From assembly GCA_963775085.1 (NCBI GenBank), contig CAVZHO010000002.1, positions 372,001-436,000 of the forward strand: DNA of 64,000 nt, in the 5' to 3' direction. The notes under the pieces were generated by a model. The model saw only the letters and a program-made list of their open reading frames with translations, ran no database searches and was not told the origin of the DNA. Positions within the stretch are counted from its first letter, which is position 1; each line of letters begins with the position of its first letter. Both the position numbers and the translations under genes were made by a program. This stretch comes from JAAFIP01 sp963775085 (lineage in GTDB: Bacteria; Pseudomonadota; Gammaproteobacteria; Burkholderiales; Burkholderiaceae_C). Of the stretch, positions 24,880 to 32,914 are shown in pieces.

Positions 24880-25974
24880 TTGATTCTTTTACAATTTTTG
24901 GCCCATAACATCACTGCGATACTCGTTGCGGTGTTTTTGGCATTGGGTCTTTCTGCAATGCTGGTGCTGACGACGCGATTCCATGGTCATATCACCATGG
25001 ACAGTCACCACGGCGTGCAAAAATTTCACGTACATCCAACACCGCGAGTGGGTGGTGTCGGTATCTATATTGGGGTAGTGGCCAGTTGGCTGTTAGTCAA
25101 AGACAGCGGTGCCAATCAGATTTTGAAGACCATTGTGTTGGCAGGCATCCCTGCATTCGCCTTTGGCATTCTGGAAGACTTGACCAAAGAGGTCGGCGTA
25201 CTGCCCAGACTTTTGGCCACCATGGCCAGTGGTCTTGTGGCCTGCCTGATGACTGGCGTGAGTCTGGGCCGACTGGATGTGCCGCTGGTGGATGAGGCCT
25301 TTAAGCTGCTGCCAGTGGCGGTGCTGTTTACCGCCTTTGCCATCGGTGGCGTGGCCAACGCCATCAACATCATTGACGGTTTTCATGGCCTGGCCAGCGG
25401 TACCGCCATCATGATCGCGCTGGCCTTGGCTGCTATCGCCACCAAAGTAGGTGACCCCTCGTTGGCGCTGGCTGCCGTGTTGGTGGCCGCAGCGGTCACT
25501 GGTTTTTGGTTGCTTAACTACCCTTGGGGCAAGATTTTTCTGGGTGATGGCGGGGCCTATTTCACCGGCTTTGCCCTGGCCTGGCTGGCGGTTTTGCTTT
25601 TGGTGCGCAATCCTCAAGTTTCCCCGTGGGTTGGATTACTGGTTTTTGCCTACCCGGTCATTGAGGTGTTGTACTCGGTCGTGCGTCGCTTTCGGGATCA
25701 ACGTTCCCCTGGCAGCCCAGACGGTTTACACCTGCACAGCCTGGTAAAAATTCAAGTGATCCGCAAAAAGCTGCCCAACTGGAGCACCAATATGCAAAAT
25801 GCGGCAGTATCGCCCAGCATCTGGTTCTTTGCAGCGGTTCCCGCCCTATTTGGCGTGGTTTTGTATAACGCCTCTCCTGCCATCCTGGGTTTGGTGTTCG
25901 TGGGGTTCGTGGTGCTTTACCACCTTGCCTACCAGTGGCTGGTGCAGCCTTTCCCTACTATTCGAGAGCGTTAA
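24880..25974 (+). CDS. WecA/WbpL-like undecaprenyl-phosphate sugar-1-P transferase
   Basis: 364 residues, polytopic, MraY/WecA family (GT4-like). Conserved cytoplasmic motifs are HPTPRVGGVGIY, the acidic LEDLTKEVG, NAINIIDGFHGLASG and IFLGDGGAY. The C-terminal cytoplasmic loop 'FRDQRSPGSPDGLHLHSL' is the substrate-specificity region. These enzymes start O-unit synthesis by moving an N-acetylhexosamine-1-phosphate to undecaprenyl phosphate. The nearby UDP-L-FucNAc genes recall WbpL-type clusters, so FucNAc or a precursor is a candidate first sugar. The start is a TTG at 24880; no ATG is available before residue ~27. Confidence 0.9.
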   Translation: MILLQFLAHNITAILVAVFLALGLSAMLVLTTRFHGHITMDSHHGVQKFHVHPTPRVGGVGIYIGVVASWLLVKDSGANQILKTIVLAGIPAFAFGILEDLTKEVGVLPRLLATMASGLVACLMTGVSLGRLDVPLVDEAFKLLPVAVLFTAFAIGGVANAINIIDGFHGLASGTAIMIALALAAIATKVGDPSLALAAVLVAAAVTGFWLLNYPWGKIFLGDGGAYFTGFALAWLAVLLLVRNPQVSPWVGLLVFAYPVIEVLYSVVRRFRDQRSPGSPDGLHLHSLVKIQVIRKKLPNWSTNMQNAAVSPSIWFFAAVPALFGVVLYNASPAILGLVFVGFVVLYHLAYQWLVQPFPTIRER

Positions 25975-26008
25975 TTTGTCTGCCCTGCGCAATGCATTTG
26001 CTGACAAA

Positions 26009-27196
26009 ATGTTCGTTGACGGTTCGACCGTCAACCCAACTCCGCTCGGCGTGGTCGCCCCTCCGTCCTACGCTCACCGCCTAGGCACGCGGGTATCACA
26101 CCGCATCCGTAGGTGCGAGGCGCTGATCCAGGGCGACTACTATGTGCGCAAGAATGCCATGGTGCAGTTTGAATCGGGCACCGCCGTCTCGCGTGGACGC
26201 GTGGTCAACGACGTAAAAAACCTGCTGGAAGAAATCAACTGGGACTACGCGGTGGTAGAGCGGCTAGACCCAAAGGAAGTGCGTAGCATTCTCATTCCCT
26301 TTAACTTAAGCAAAGCTGTCCGCGAAAAAGACCCCGTCAACAACCTGGAACTGCTGCCTGGCGACGTAGTGACGATTTTTGGAGTGAGTGAGGTACCGGT
26401 ACCCATCGAAAAACGCACCCAATTTGTCAGCATCGGCGGCGAAGTCAAAGTGCCCGGGATTTACCAGCTGAAATCTGGCGAAACGCTTAGTCAACTGATT
26501 CAGCGCGCCGGCGGCCTCACCACTGATGCCTTTGCCTATGGCACCGTTTTTACCCGTGAATCTACCCGTCGGCAGCAACAGGCCAACCTGGATCAAGCAG
26601 TGCGGCGCATGGAGGCAGACATTGCCGGCCAAACCGCGTCGGAACTCCAGAACATAACCAGTGGGGACAAAGCAATTGGGATAGACGCACAAGTGCAAAG
26701 CCAACGCATATTGGCGGCAAGGCTAAGAAACTTAAAAGCCAGTGGACGCATCTCGTTGGAAATGACACCAGTTAATCCCGTTTTTCCTGACCTGAAACTG
26801 GAAGACAGTGACAGAATCATCGTACCCAATTCGCCAGACTTCATTGGCGTAGTAGAGGCGGTCATGGCCGAGACCTCCTTTATTTACCGTGCTAATGCAA
26901 CGGCCAACAACTACCTCACACGCGCAGGCGCTACCCGCGACGCAGAGGTAGAGAGCGCTATGATCATCCGTGCCGACGGCTCTGTAGAGACTGATCTCAG
27001 TGCCACCAATTCATGGTTTGGACGCGGCACTACCGTATTGTCCCGTCTAATGTATCCAGGTGACACACTTTTTGTGCCCGAAAAGGTAGATCGCCGCACC
27101 GGATACTCCAAATTTATTCAAGGGGCCAAGGACTGGACAGCGATTTTGTACCAGTTTGATATTGGTGCCGCAGCGCTCAAAACCCTGCGTCAGTAA
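26009..27196 (+). pseudogene. 5'-truncated SLBB export protein
   Basis: From about 'RRCEALIQGDYYVRKNAMVQ' onward it is paralogous to the last third of the SLBB protein at 16127-19348. It covers one ~113-residue repeat unit (INWDYAVVERLDP), the SLBB block 'VSIGGEVKVPGIYQLKSGETLSQLIQRAGGL' and the identical style of C-terminus (DWTAILYQFDIGAAALKTL). The signal peptide and the whole polysaccharide-export domain are missing, and the first ~45 residues after the candidate ATG at 26009 are unrecognised. A second candidate start is the ATG at 26159. Without a signal it could not reach the envelope. It is probably a relic left by recombination. Confidence 0.7.
26015..26035. repeat. 21-base perfect inverted repeat at truncation point
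   Basis: GTTGACGGT-TCG-ACCGTCAAC, with perfect 9-base arms. It lies 40 bases after the WecA-like stop and at the beginning of the truncated SLBB sequence. It could be an RNA hairpin separating the two genes or the scar of the event that removed the 5' part. Confidence 0.5.
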
Positions 27197-27247
27197 CTTA
27201 CCTCCGCAATCTTCTAGTACCCTTAACGTTTATTCATTTCATCGCTG

Positions 27248-28438
27248 ATGTCCATACTACCCCCAGACACCCAAGTCGATCCGGACGAAATCAATTTGCT
27301 TGACTTACTCCAGGTGGTGGCTGATAACCTGCGTCTGCTTGTGCTTGCTCCCCTTGCAGTGGGTCTTATTGCCTTAGGGATCACTTTTCTAATACGGCCA
27401 ACCTTCACCGCCACCACCGTATTTCTTCCGCCGCAGCAGCAGCAAAGTGCGGCTGCGGTTTTGCTCCAAAGTCTAGGTGCTTTAGGCGGCATTGCTGGTG
27501 CCGCCGCTGGGCTAAAAAATCCAAACGATCAGTATGTCGCTTTTTTGAAAAGCCGCCATATACAAAACAAGCTGATTGAGCGCTTTAAACTTAAAGAGCG
27601 CTATGAGGCAGAATTCCTTGCAGATGCACGCAAAGAGTTGGATGGCAATAGCAAAATCACAAGTGGTAAAGACGGGCTCATCAGTGTCGAGTTTGACGAT
27701 AAAGATCCGGTCTTTGCAGCTCAGGTAGCGAATGCCTATGTTCAAGAGTTGGGCAATTTGATGGAGCGACTTGCGGTAACAGAGGCGCAGCAGAGACGTG
27801 TTTTCTTTGAGGCTCAATTACTCGCGACCAAGGACAAGCTCACTAAAGCAGAGTTAGCCTTGCGCGCCAGTGGTGTAAACAGCTCCGCGCTAAAGAGTAA
27901 TCCGCAAGCGGCGGTAGAGGCAGTTGCCCGGGTACAGGCTGAAATTGCCGCGCAAGAGGTTAAAGTCTCCTCTATGCGCAGCTATTTGGCCGAGTCTGCC
28001 CCCTCGTTTAAGCAGGCTATGTCAGAACTAACTGCACTTAGGTCGCAATTGAAAAAACTGGAAAGCAGCAACAACCCTGCAACGACTGATACTGACAGCG
28101 ACTATGTCGCCCGCTTCCGCGACTTCAAATACCACGAGACTCTGTTTGAGTTATTTGCCAAACAATTTGAATTGGCCAAAGTGGATGAGTCCAGAGAGGG
28201 TGCGGTCATCCAGGTGGTCGATGTAGCGCTACCCCCGGAAGTAAAAAGCAAGCCTAAGAAAGCGATAATTGCGGCTTTGACATCACTGGGTACTGGTTTT
28301 TTCATATTGATGGTTGTATTTTTTCGTAGATTTTTACGTAACGCTGCAATGCAAACAGAGAGTGCGCGAAAGTTGACCGCGCTTAAGATTGCGTTTCGTC
28401 GAAGCATTGCAACGCACCGGGATAGCCACGTGGTATGA
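27248..28438 (+). CDS. Wzz-type polysaccharide chain-length regulator
   Basis: 396 residues with the polysaccharide co-polymerase layout. A short cytoplasmic N-terminus with 'INLLDLLQVVADNLRLL' is followed by membrane helix 1 (LLVLAPLAVGLIALGITFLI). The long periplasmic helical region starts with the beta segment 'PTFTATTVFLPPQQQ' and contains coiled-coil-like stretches (residues ~150-300). Membrane helix 2 is 'LTSLGTGFFILMVVFF', preceded by the usual Pro-rich 'ALPPEVKSKPKK'. It sets the modal length of the polymer made by Wzy. It lacks a C-terminal tyrosine-kinase domain. It lies 51 bases after the SLBB remnant and before the beta-helix gene. Confidence 0.88.
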   Translation: MSILPPDTQVDPDEINLLDLLQVVADNLRLLVLAPLAVGLIALGITFLIRPTFTATTVFLPPQQQQSAAAVLLQSLGALGGIAGAAAGLKNPNDQYVAFLKSRHIQNKLIERFKLKERYEAEFLADARKELDGNSKITSGKDGLISVEFDDKDPVFAAQVANAYVQELGNLMERLAVTEAQQRRVFFEAQLLATKDKLTKAELALRASGVNSSALKSNPQAAVEAVARVQAEIAAQEVKVSSMRSYLAESAPSFKQAMSELTALRSQLKKLESSNNPATTDTDSDYVARFRDFKYHETLFELFAKQFELAKVDESREGAVIQVVDVALPPEVKSKPKKAIIAALTSLGTGFFILMVVFFRRFLRNAAMQTESARKLTALKIAFRRSIATHRDSHVV

Positions 28439-28685
28439 GAAGTTTTTTTTGTAAAACCACGCTATATTTTCTCCATGATGCTATTCGTTACGGATGAAGA
28501 CAAAACTATAGAAGTGGCGTCGCAGGCGGCAGATACCGCATGACAATTTTGAATTACCTGACTTAACCTTGACGGTGATTGACATTCCCTACCAACTAAC
28601 TCTTCATTGCAGTACCGCCGAAACGACTGCCGAGTGCATTAGTGCCGTAGGTGAGCCGCTTTAAAGTAATATCCCCCAAAAAATT

Positions 28686-29969
28686 TTGACTAACGACGAA
28701 CAAATCAAGAGCGGCTTACCGATTGGCCGTAGGAGCTTGCTTTCAACGCTCTGTGTTGGCGCATTTGGCAGTCTAATGTACAACGTTGGTGCAGGAGCAG
28801 CAGCTGCGGAGGGTAAATTACCCGATGTTGTCAGCGTAGATGATTTTGGGGCAGTACCTGAATCGGAAGCTTCTGCGGCAAACAACGCGGTTGCATTTCA
28901 GAAAGCGCTGGATGCTGCTGCCGCGAGCAGCAAACAGGTTATATGCGGGTCAGGCAAAACCTACTGGCTACCAACGCAGACATTCATCGGCAGGAGCAAT
29001 GTCACGCTGGATGGTAGGGGTGCAACATTGAAGCAAGCAAGCGGGCACCAGACTTTAAACTGGCTTTTGGTTACAAAATGCAACGGATTCAGCATCAAAA
29101 ATTTTGTGATAGATGGAAATCGTGCTGGAGCCGCTAGCCTTGGCCGAGATGCTTCGCTACTAGTTATTTTCAGTACAGAAAATATTGAAATCAGCGGGAT
29201 CATAATCCACAGCTCCGCCGCCAAGGGCCTTGCGATAACTTCAGCAACCTCAGGAACTGGCACTCGCAATATTAAAGTCATAGATGTGACAGCTTATAAC
29301 TGTAAGTATCAGGCCGTGATGACAGACCGCAGCAACGGTGGCAATCAATTACCAGCCTGCGAAGACGTTAGTTTTGACCGAATTATTGTTAGAGATACAG
29401 ACCACGCCGGCATAGCTGTGAACGACGGAAGCCGCCGCATTGCAGTATCTAACTGTGTATTGGATGTAAATAATTCAGTATGGGATGCGCTTGCGATCCG
29501 CGGCTCGCGTGATGTAGTCGTTTCTAATACCGTCGGTCGTCGAGGTCGAAACGGTTGCGGGATAAGTGTTTTAGACGCTGGCGCTTTGATGCGCGGTGAG
29601 GACACGCAAGATATTACGCTTTCGAATAATATTTGGGAAACCAACAAGCAGAACGGCTGTCTGATTACTGGAGCAGTTAGAGTTACTGTTAATGGCGACA
29701 TCGCTAGAAACAACGGTCAGGCGATTGTAGGTGCCTCCGGATTCAATATATCTCAGGTTGCAGGAGTTAGGCGCTCAAAGTATATTACATTGAACTCAGT
29801 TGTCGCAAGTGATAACCAACCTGCTGCAACGCAGGCTACAGGAATCTCGGTCTCAGCCACAGACGATATTCGAATCGAATCGCCTGTTATGCATGGGAAC
29901 AGTATCAATAATAAAGTGATTTTGTCTTCCGTAACTAAACCTGTAATGCTGAATATCAATCAGAATTAA
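28686..29969 (+). CDS. Tat-exported right-handed beta-helix protein
   Basis: 427 residues. The N-terminus has a Tat-type signal: IGRRSLLSTLCVGAFGSLMYN, then an Ala-rich cleavage zone. The mature protein opens with 'VVSVDDFGAVPES', typical of pectate-lyase-3/GH28-like beta-helices, then shows regular turns rich in Asn, Ile and Val such as 'ENIEISGIIIHSS', 'RNIKVIDVTAYNC', 'EDVSFDRIIVRDTDHAGI' and 'RDVVVSNTVGRRG'. In polysaccharide loci such proteins are usually lyases, epimerases or hydrolases acting on the polymer; the activity here cannot be read from sequence. The start is a TTG at 28686 without a good ribosome site, so the real start could differ. The 247 bases before it hold nothing recognisable. 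Confidence 0.75.
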   Translation: MTNDEQIKSGLPIGRRSLLSTLCVGAFGSLMYNVGAGAAAAEGKLPDVVSVDDFGAVPESEASAANNAVAFQKALDAAAASSKQVICGSGKTYWLPTQTFIGRSNVTLDGRGATLKQASGHQTLNWLLVTKCNGFSIKNFVIDGNRAGAASLGRDASLLVIFSTENIEISGIIIHSSAAKGLAITSATSGTGTRNIKVIDVTAYNCKYQAVMTDRSNGGNQLPACEDVSFDRIIVRDTDHAGIAVNDGSRRIAVSNCVLDVNNSVWDALAIRGSRDVVVSNTVGRRGRNGCGISVLDAGALMRGEDTQDITLSNNIWETNKQNGCLITGAVRVTVNGDIARNNGQAIVGASGFNISQVAGVRRSKYITLNSVVASDNQPAATQATGISVSATDDIRIESPVMHGNSINNKVILSSVTKPVMLNINQN

Positions 29970-30317
29970 GAGACTCTTAATTCAGTCATACAACAATTAA
30001 ATGTACTATTGCCCATCACTCAGCCGATTATAAATCATTGTCCAATTCTGAAAAAATATCTGATTTTTAAGGCGAATATGCAATTTAAAAACAGGCATCC
30101 AAATGTTGCACACTTTTAAATTGCATTAGCATAATGTGGTATCGTTACAAAATAGGCATATAGCGAGAATTTATTGTTCTTGCAATCGGTGTTCAAAAAA
30201 ATTATTTGAAATTTAAAAGTTGAAAAACAATACACCTATAATTTCACCTCACATTGATTTGAGATTTATAGAAAAAGCCTATAAGCAAGGATATCTGCAA
30301 GAAATTCTAGAGCTACT
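29970..30317. other. 348-base AT-rich gap before wzx
   Basis: No open frame of note. It is visibly more AT-rich than the flanking genes. TTGCAC near 30103 followed by TAATGT (about 30130) is a possible but poorly spaced promoter. A second promoter for the distal half of the locus could lie here. No clear terminator was seen. Confidence 0.35.
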
Positions 30318-31553
30318 GTGAATCGAATACTTAACTTAAGCTTGCGTGCTCTAACGCTTGTTGCTAAATTCATGTTTTTGTTTTTTTTGGCCAAGTTCCT
30401 AGACCCCGCGTCCGTTGGATTGTACGGTTTGTTTGCTGCCACAGTAGGTTACTCGCTATATTTTGTAGGGTTTGATTTTTATACATACACCACGCGTGAA
30501 ATCCTTAAGGCGAAACTGGAAAATCGTGGCCTCTTGCTGAAAAGTCATATAGCGTTATCTCTTAGCATGTATTGTGTTTTTATTCCACTGGCATACGTTG
30601 CTTTTCATTATAAAATACTGCCAGCTCAGTTGTTTGTATATTTTGTTCCAATATTAATATTGGAGCACTTCAATCAAGAAGCATCACGATTACTAATTGC
30701 CCTTTCCCAACAGCTCACATCGACGATCATACTTTTTATCCGTCAGGGCAGTTGGTCGATTGCAGTCGTAGCTATCATGATGAATGATGTGCATTCTAGA
30801 GTTATTGAGCTGACGTTGATTGCTTGGACCATCTCTGGTGCCGCAGCTGCGGTTTTCGCTGTTTGGCGATTGAAGATGCTACACATGGGCGGATGGGCGC
30901 ATAAAGTAGATTGGTATTGGATTCGTGCTGGTCTAAAAACCAGCATTTTTTTTTTGGTAGGTACGTTGGCACTGCGAGGTATACAAACGATAGATCGCTA
31001 CTGGCTTGAATCTTTAGGTGGCCTTGATATGGTCGGGGCTTATGTACTATTTCTTGGCATGGCTGGCACACTGCTTGTATTTTTAGATGCGGGTGTGTTT
31101 GCCTTCAGCTATCCCAAACTTATTCAGTTGCGGCAGCAAAGTCAGTTTCATACTTTTCACCTAGAGCTAAAGAAAATGTTTTTGCATACACTTGCAATTT
31201 CCTTCGGGTTTGGTGTAATCAGCCTATTAGCTCTTCCCATTTTGCTTGACTGGATAGGAAACCCATTCTATAAGCTGCATAGTGGTCTTTTTGCTTGGCT
31301 TTTGATCGGCATGATTATTAACGCGATCAGCATGGTTCCACACTACGCGCTCTACGCAAATGGCCGTGATAGATCGATTTTAGTGAGTCATATCGGTGGC
31401 CTTGCTGTTTTCTTGGTTTCCACGTGGGTGGCGGCTAAGTTTGATCCTGGCTTAGCTGTACCGATTGGGCTCGCATCTAGTTTTTTATTTATTCTGCTCT
31501 GGAAGTCAGTTGCCTATAGCTTGGACTGCGCTACTGACGAGCCGGCACGATAA
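30318..31553 (+). CDS. Wzx-type oligosaccharide flippase
   Basis: 411 residues with about 12 membrane segments, matching the polysaccharide transporter (MATE-like Wzx) family. It opens 'LNLSLRALTLVAKFMFLFFLAKFLDPASVGLYGLFAA', the typical first helices with the D(P)xxxGLYG motif. It would move undecaprenyl-linked repeat units across the inner membrane. It starts with GTG and has a weak ribosome site. A run of ten T (30946-30955) inside codons ISFFL-like 'SIFFLVG' is a homopolymer where slippage would switch the gene off. The sequence is AT-rich relative to the window, in keeping with transfer. Confidence 0.85.
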   Translation: MNRILNLSLRALTLVAKFMFLFFLAKFLDPASVGLYGLFAATVGYSLYFVGFDFYTYTTREILKAKLENRGLLLKSHIALSLSMYCVFIPLAYVAFHYKILPAQLFVYFVPILILEHFNQEASRLLIALSQQLTSTIILFIRQGSWSIAVVAIMMNDVHSRVIELTLIAWTISGAAAAVFAVWRLKMLHMGGWAHKVDWYWIRAGLKTSIFFLVGTLALRGIQTIDRYWLESLGGLDMVGAYVLFLGMAGTLLVFLDAGVFAFSYPKLIQLRQQSQFHTFHLELKKMFLHTLAISFGFGVISLLALPILLDWIGNPFYKLHSGLFAWLLIGMIINAISMVPHYALYANGRDRSILVSHIGGLAVFLVSTWVAAKFDPGLAVPIGLASSFLFILLWKSVAYSLDCATDEPAR

Positions 31554-31600
31554 CCCCTAGCTGATTTATCTCCAAATTATTACTTACTAGTTACAACATC

Positions 31601-32761
31601 ATGATTAGATACGGCCAACAAGAAATAACCCAAGCAGACATCGATGCGGTCATCGAGGTCATGAAGTCCACGAACCTCACACAAGGACCAGCTATTACTC
31701 AGTTTGAGCGATCTATAAGTACGCATTGTGGGGTGGCGCACGCGGTAGCCGTAAATAGTGCCACGTCCGCATTGCACATTGGGTGTTTGGCACTCGGCCT
31801 GGGGCCTGGGGATTGGCTCTGGACAACACCAAACACCTTTGTAGCCTCAGCCAATTGTGCAGTGTACTGTGGTGCACAGGTGGACTTTGTCGATATCGAT
31901 CCTCGTACATATAACTTATGTCCCAAAGTACTCGAAGCCAAATTAATTGCCGCTGAAAGGGCTGGGCGGTTGCCCAAAATCATTGTGCCGGTTCATTTGT
32001 GTGGTCAGCCGTGCGACATGGAGGCGATCTACGCTCTAAGTCAACAGTATGGATTCAAAATCATCGAAGACGCCTCGCACGCGATTGGTGGCAAATACAA
32101 AGGCGAGCCTATTGGCAATTGCCGCTACAGTGACATCACGGTCTTCAGCTTTCATCCAGTCAAAATCATCACCACTGCCGAGGGTGGTATGGCTGTAACA
32201 AAAAGCGACGAACTCGCTACACGGCTAGGCCTTTTGCGCAGTCATGGCATTACACGCGACCCTGCGCTTATGACCAAGCCCATGGATGGCCCCTGGTATT
32301 ACCAACAAGTGGCGTTGGGTTTCAACTACCGCATGACCGACATCCAAGCCGCACTGGGGGTGAGCCAGATGCAGCGGCTAGAACAGTACGTCACTCGCCG
32401 GCATGAAATTGCCAAACGCTATGACAAGCTGTTGGTTGACCTGCCGCTAACACTGCCCTGGCAGCACCCCGATAGTTATTCTGGCTTGCACCTGTACGTC
32501 ATCCGATTGCAGCTTAGCAAAATCAAGAAGACCCATTTGGAGGTGTTTGAGGCTTTGCGTGCGAAGGACATCGTCGTCAACCTTCACTACATTCCCGTGC
32601 ATATGCAGCCGTACTACCAACAAATGGGCTTCAAGCTTGGTGATTTCCCAGAATCCGAGCGCTATTACGCCGAGGCTATCAGTATCCCCATGTACCCCGC
32701 CCTGCTCAACGCTCAGCAAGACGAAGTAGTGGCGGCTCTCAAGGACTCAATGGGTTTATGA
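31601..32761 (+). CDS. pseC: PseC-type UDP-sugar 4-aminotransferase
   Basis: 386-residue PLP enzyme of the DegT/DnrJ/EryC1/StrS family. It aminates C4 of UDP-2-acetamido-2,6-dideoxy-L-arabino-hexos-4-ulose, the second step to pseudaminic acid. Visible motifs are the N-terminal YGQQEITQADIDAV, TNLTQGPAITQFE, 'NSATSALHIGCLALGLGPGD', the PLP contacts 'EDASHAIGGKY' and the Schiff-base lysine in SFHPVKIITTAEGG (K188). 'LRSHGITRD' and 'ALGFNYRMTDIQAALG' follow. With PseG, PseH and PseI downstream the assignment is firm. The first-step enzyme PseB is not adjacent. Confidence 0.92.
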   Translation: MIRYGQQEITQADIDAVIEVMKSTNLTQGPAITQFERSISTHCGVAHAVAVNSATSALHIGCLALGLGPGDWLWTTPNTFVASANCAVYCGAQVDFVDIDPRTYNLCPKVLEAKLIAAERAGRLPKIIVPVHLCGQPCDMEAIYALSQQYGFKIIEDASHAIGGKYKGEPIGNCRYSDITVFSFHPVKIITTAEGGMAVTKSDELATRLGLLRSHGITRDPALMTKPMDGPWYYQQVALGFNYRMTDIQAALGVSQMQRLEQYVTRRHEIAKRYDKLLVDLPLTLPWQHPDSYSGLHLYVIRLQLSKIKKTHLEVFEALRAKDIVVNLHYIPVHMQPYYQQMGFKLGDFPESERYYAEAISIPMYPALLNAQQDEVVAALKDSMGL

Positions 32762-32857
32762 GGCGTTGCTTTACACTAGCCCGTGATGTCAGCAAACAGC
32801 GTTTGTCACTGTACCGTTGAATAATGAGAAACTGTAAGCTATGCGGTGTTTGATACG

Positions 32858-32914
32858 ATGACTAATCCTGCGCCTGTTTATTTGCCTGCGACTTCAACTG
32901 GGGTGCTTTCATGA
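32858..32914 (+). CDS. Possible 18-codon coupled leader ORF
   Basis: ATG at 32858 opens 18 codons (MTNPAPVYLPATSTGVLS) ending in TGA that overlaps the next gene's ATG as ATGA. It lies in a 149-base gap after pseC. It might couple translation to the downstream fusion gene or be the stub of a lost gene. No ribosome site is evident, so it is uncertain. Confidence 0.25.
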   Translation: MTNPAPVYLPATSTGVLS

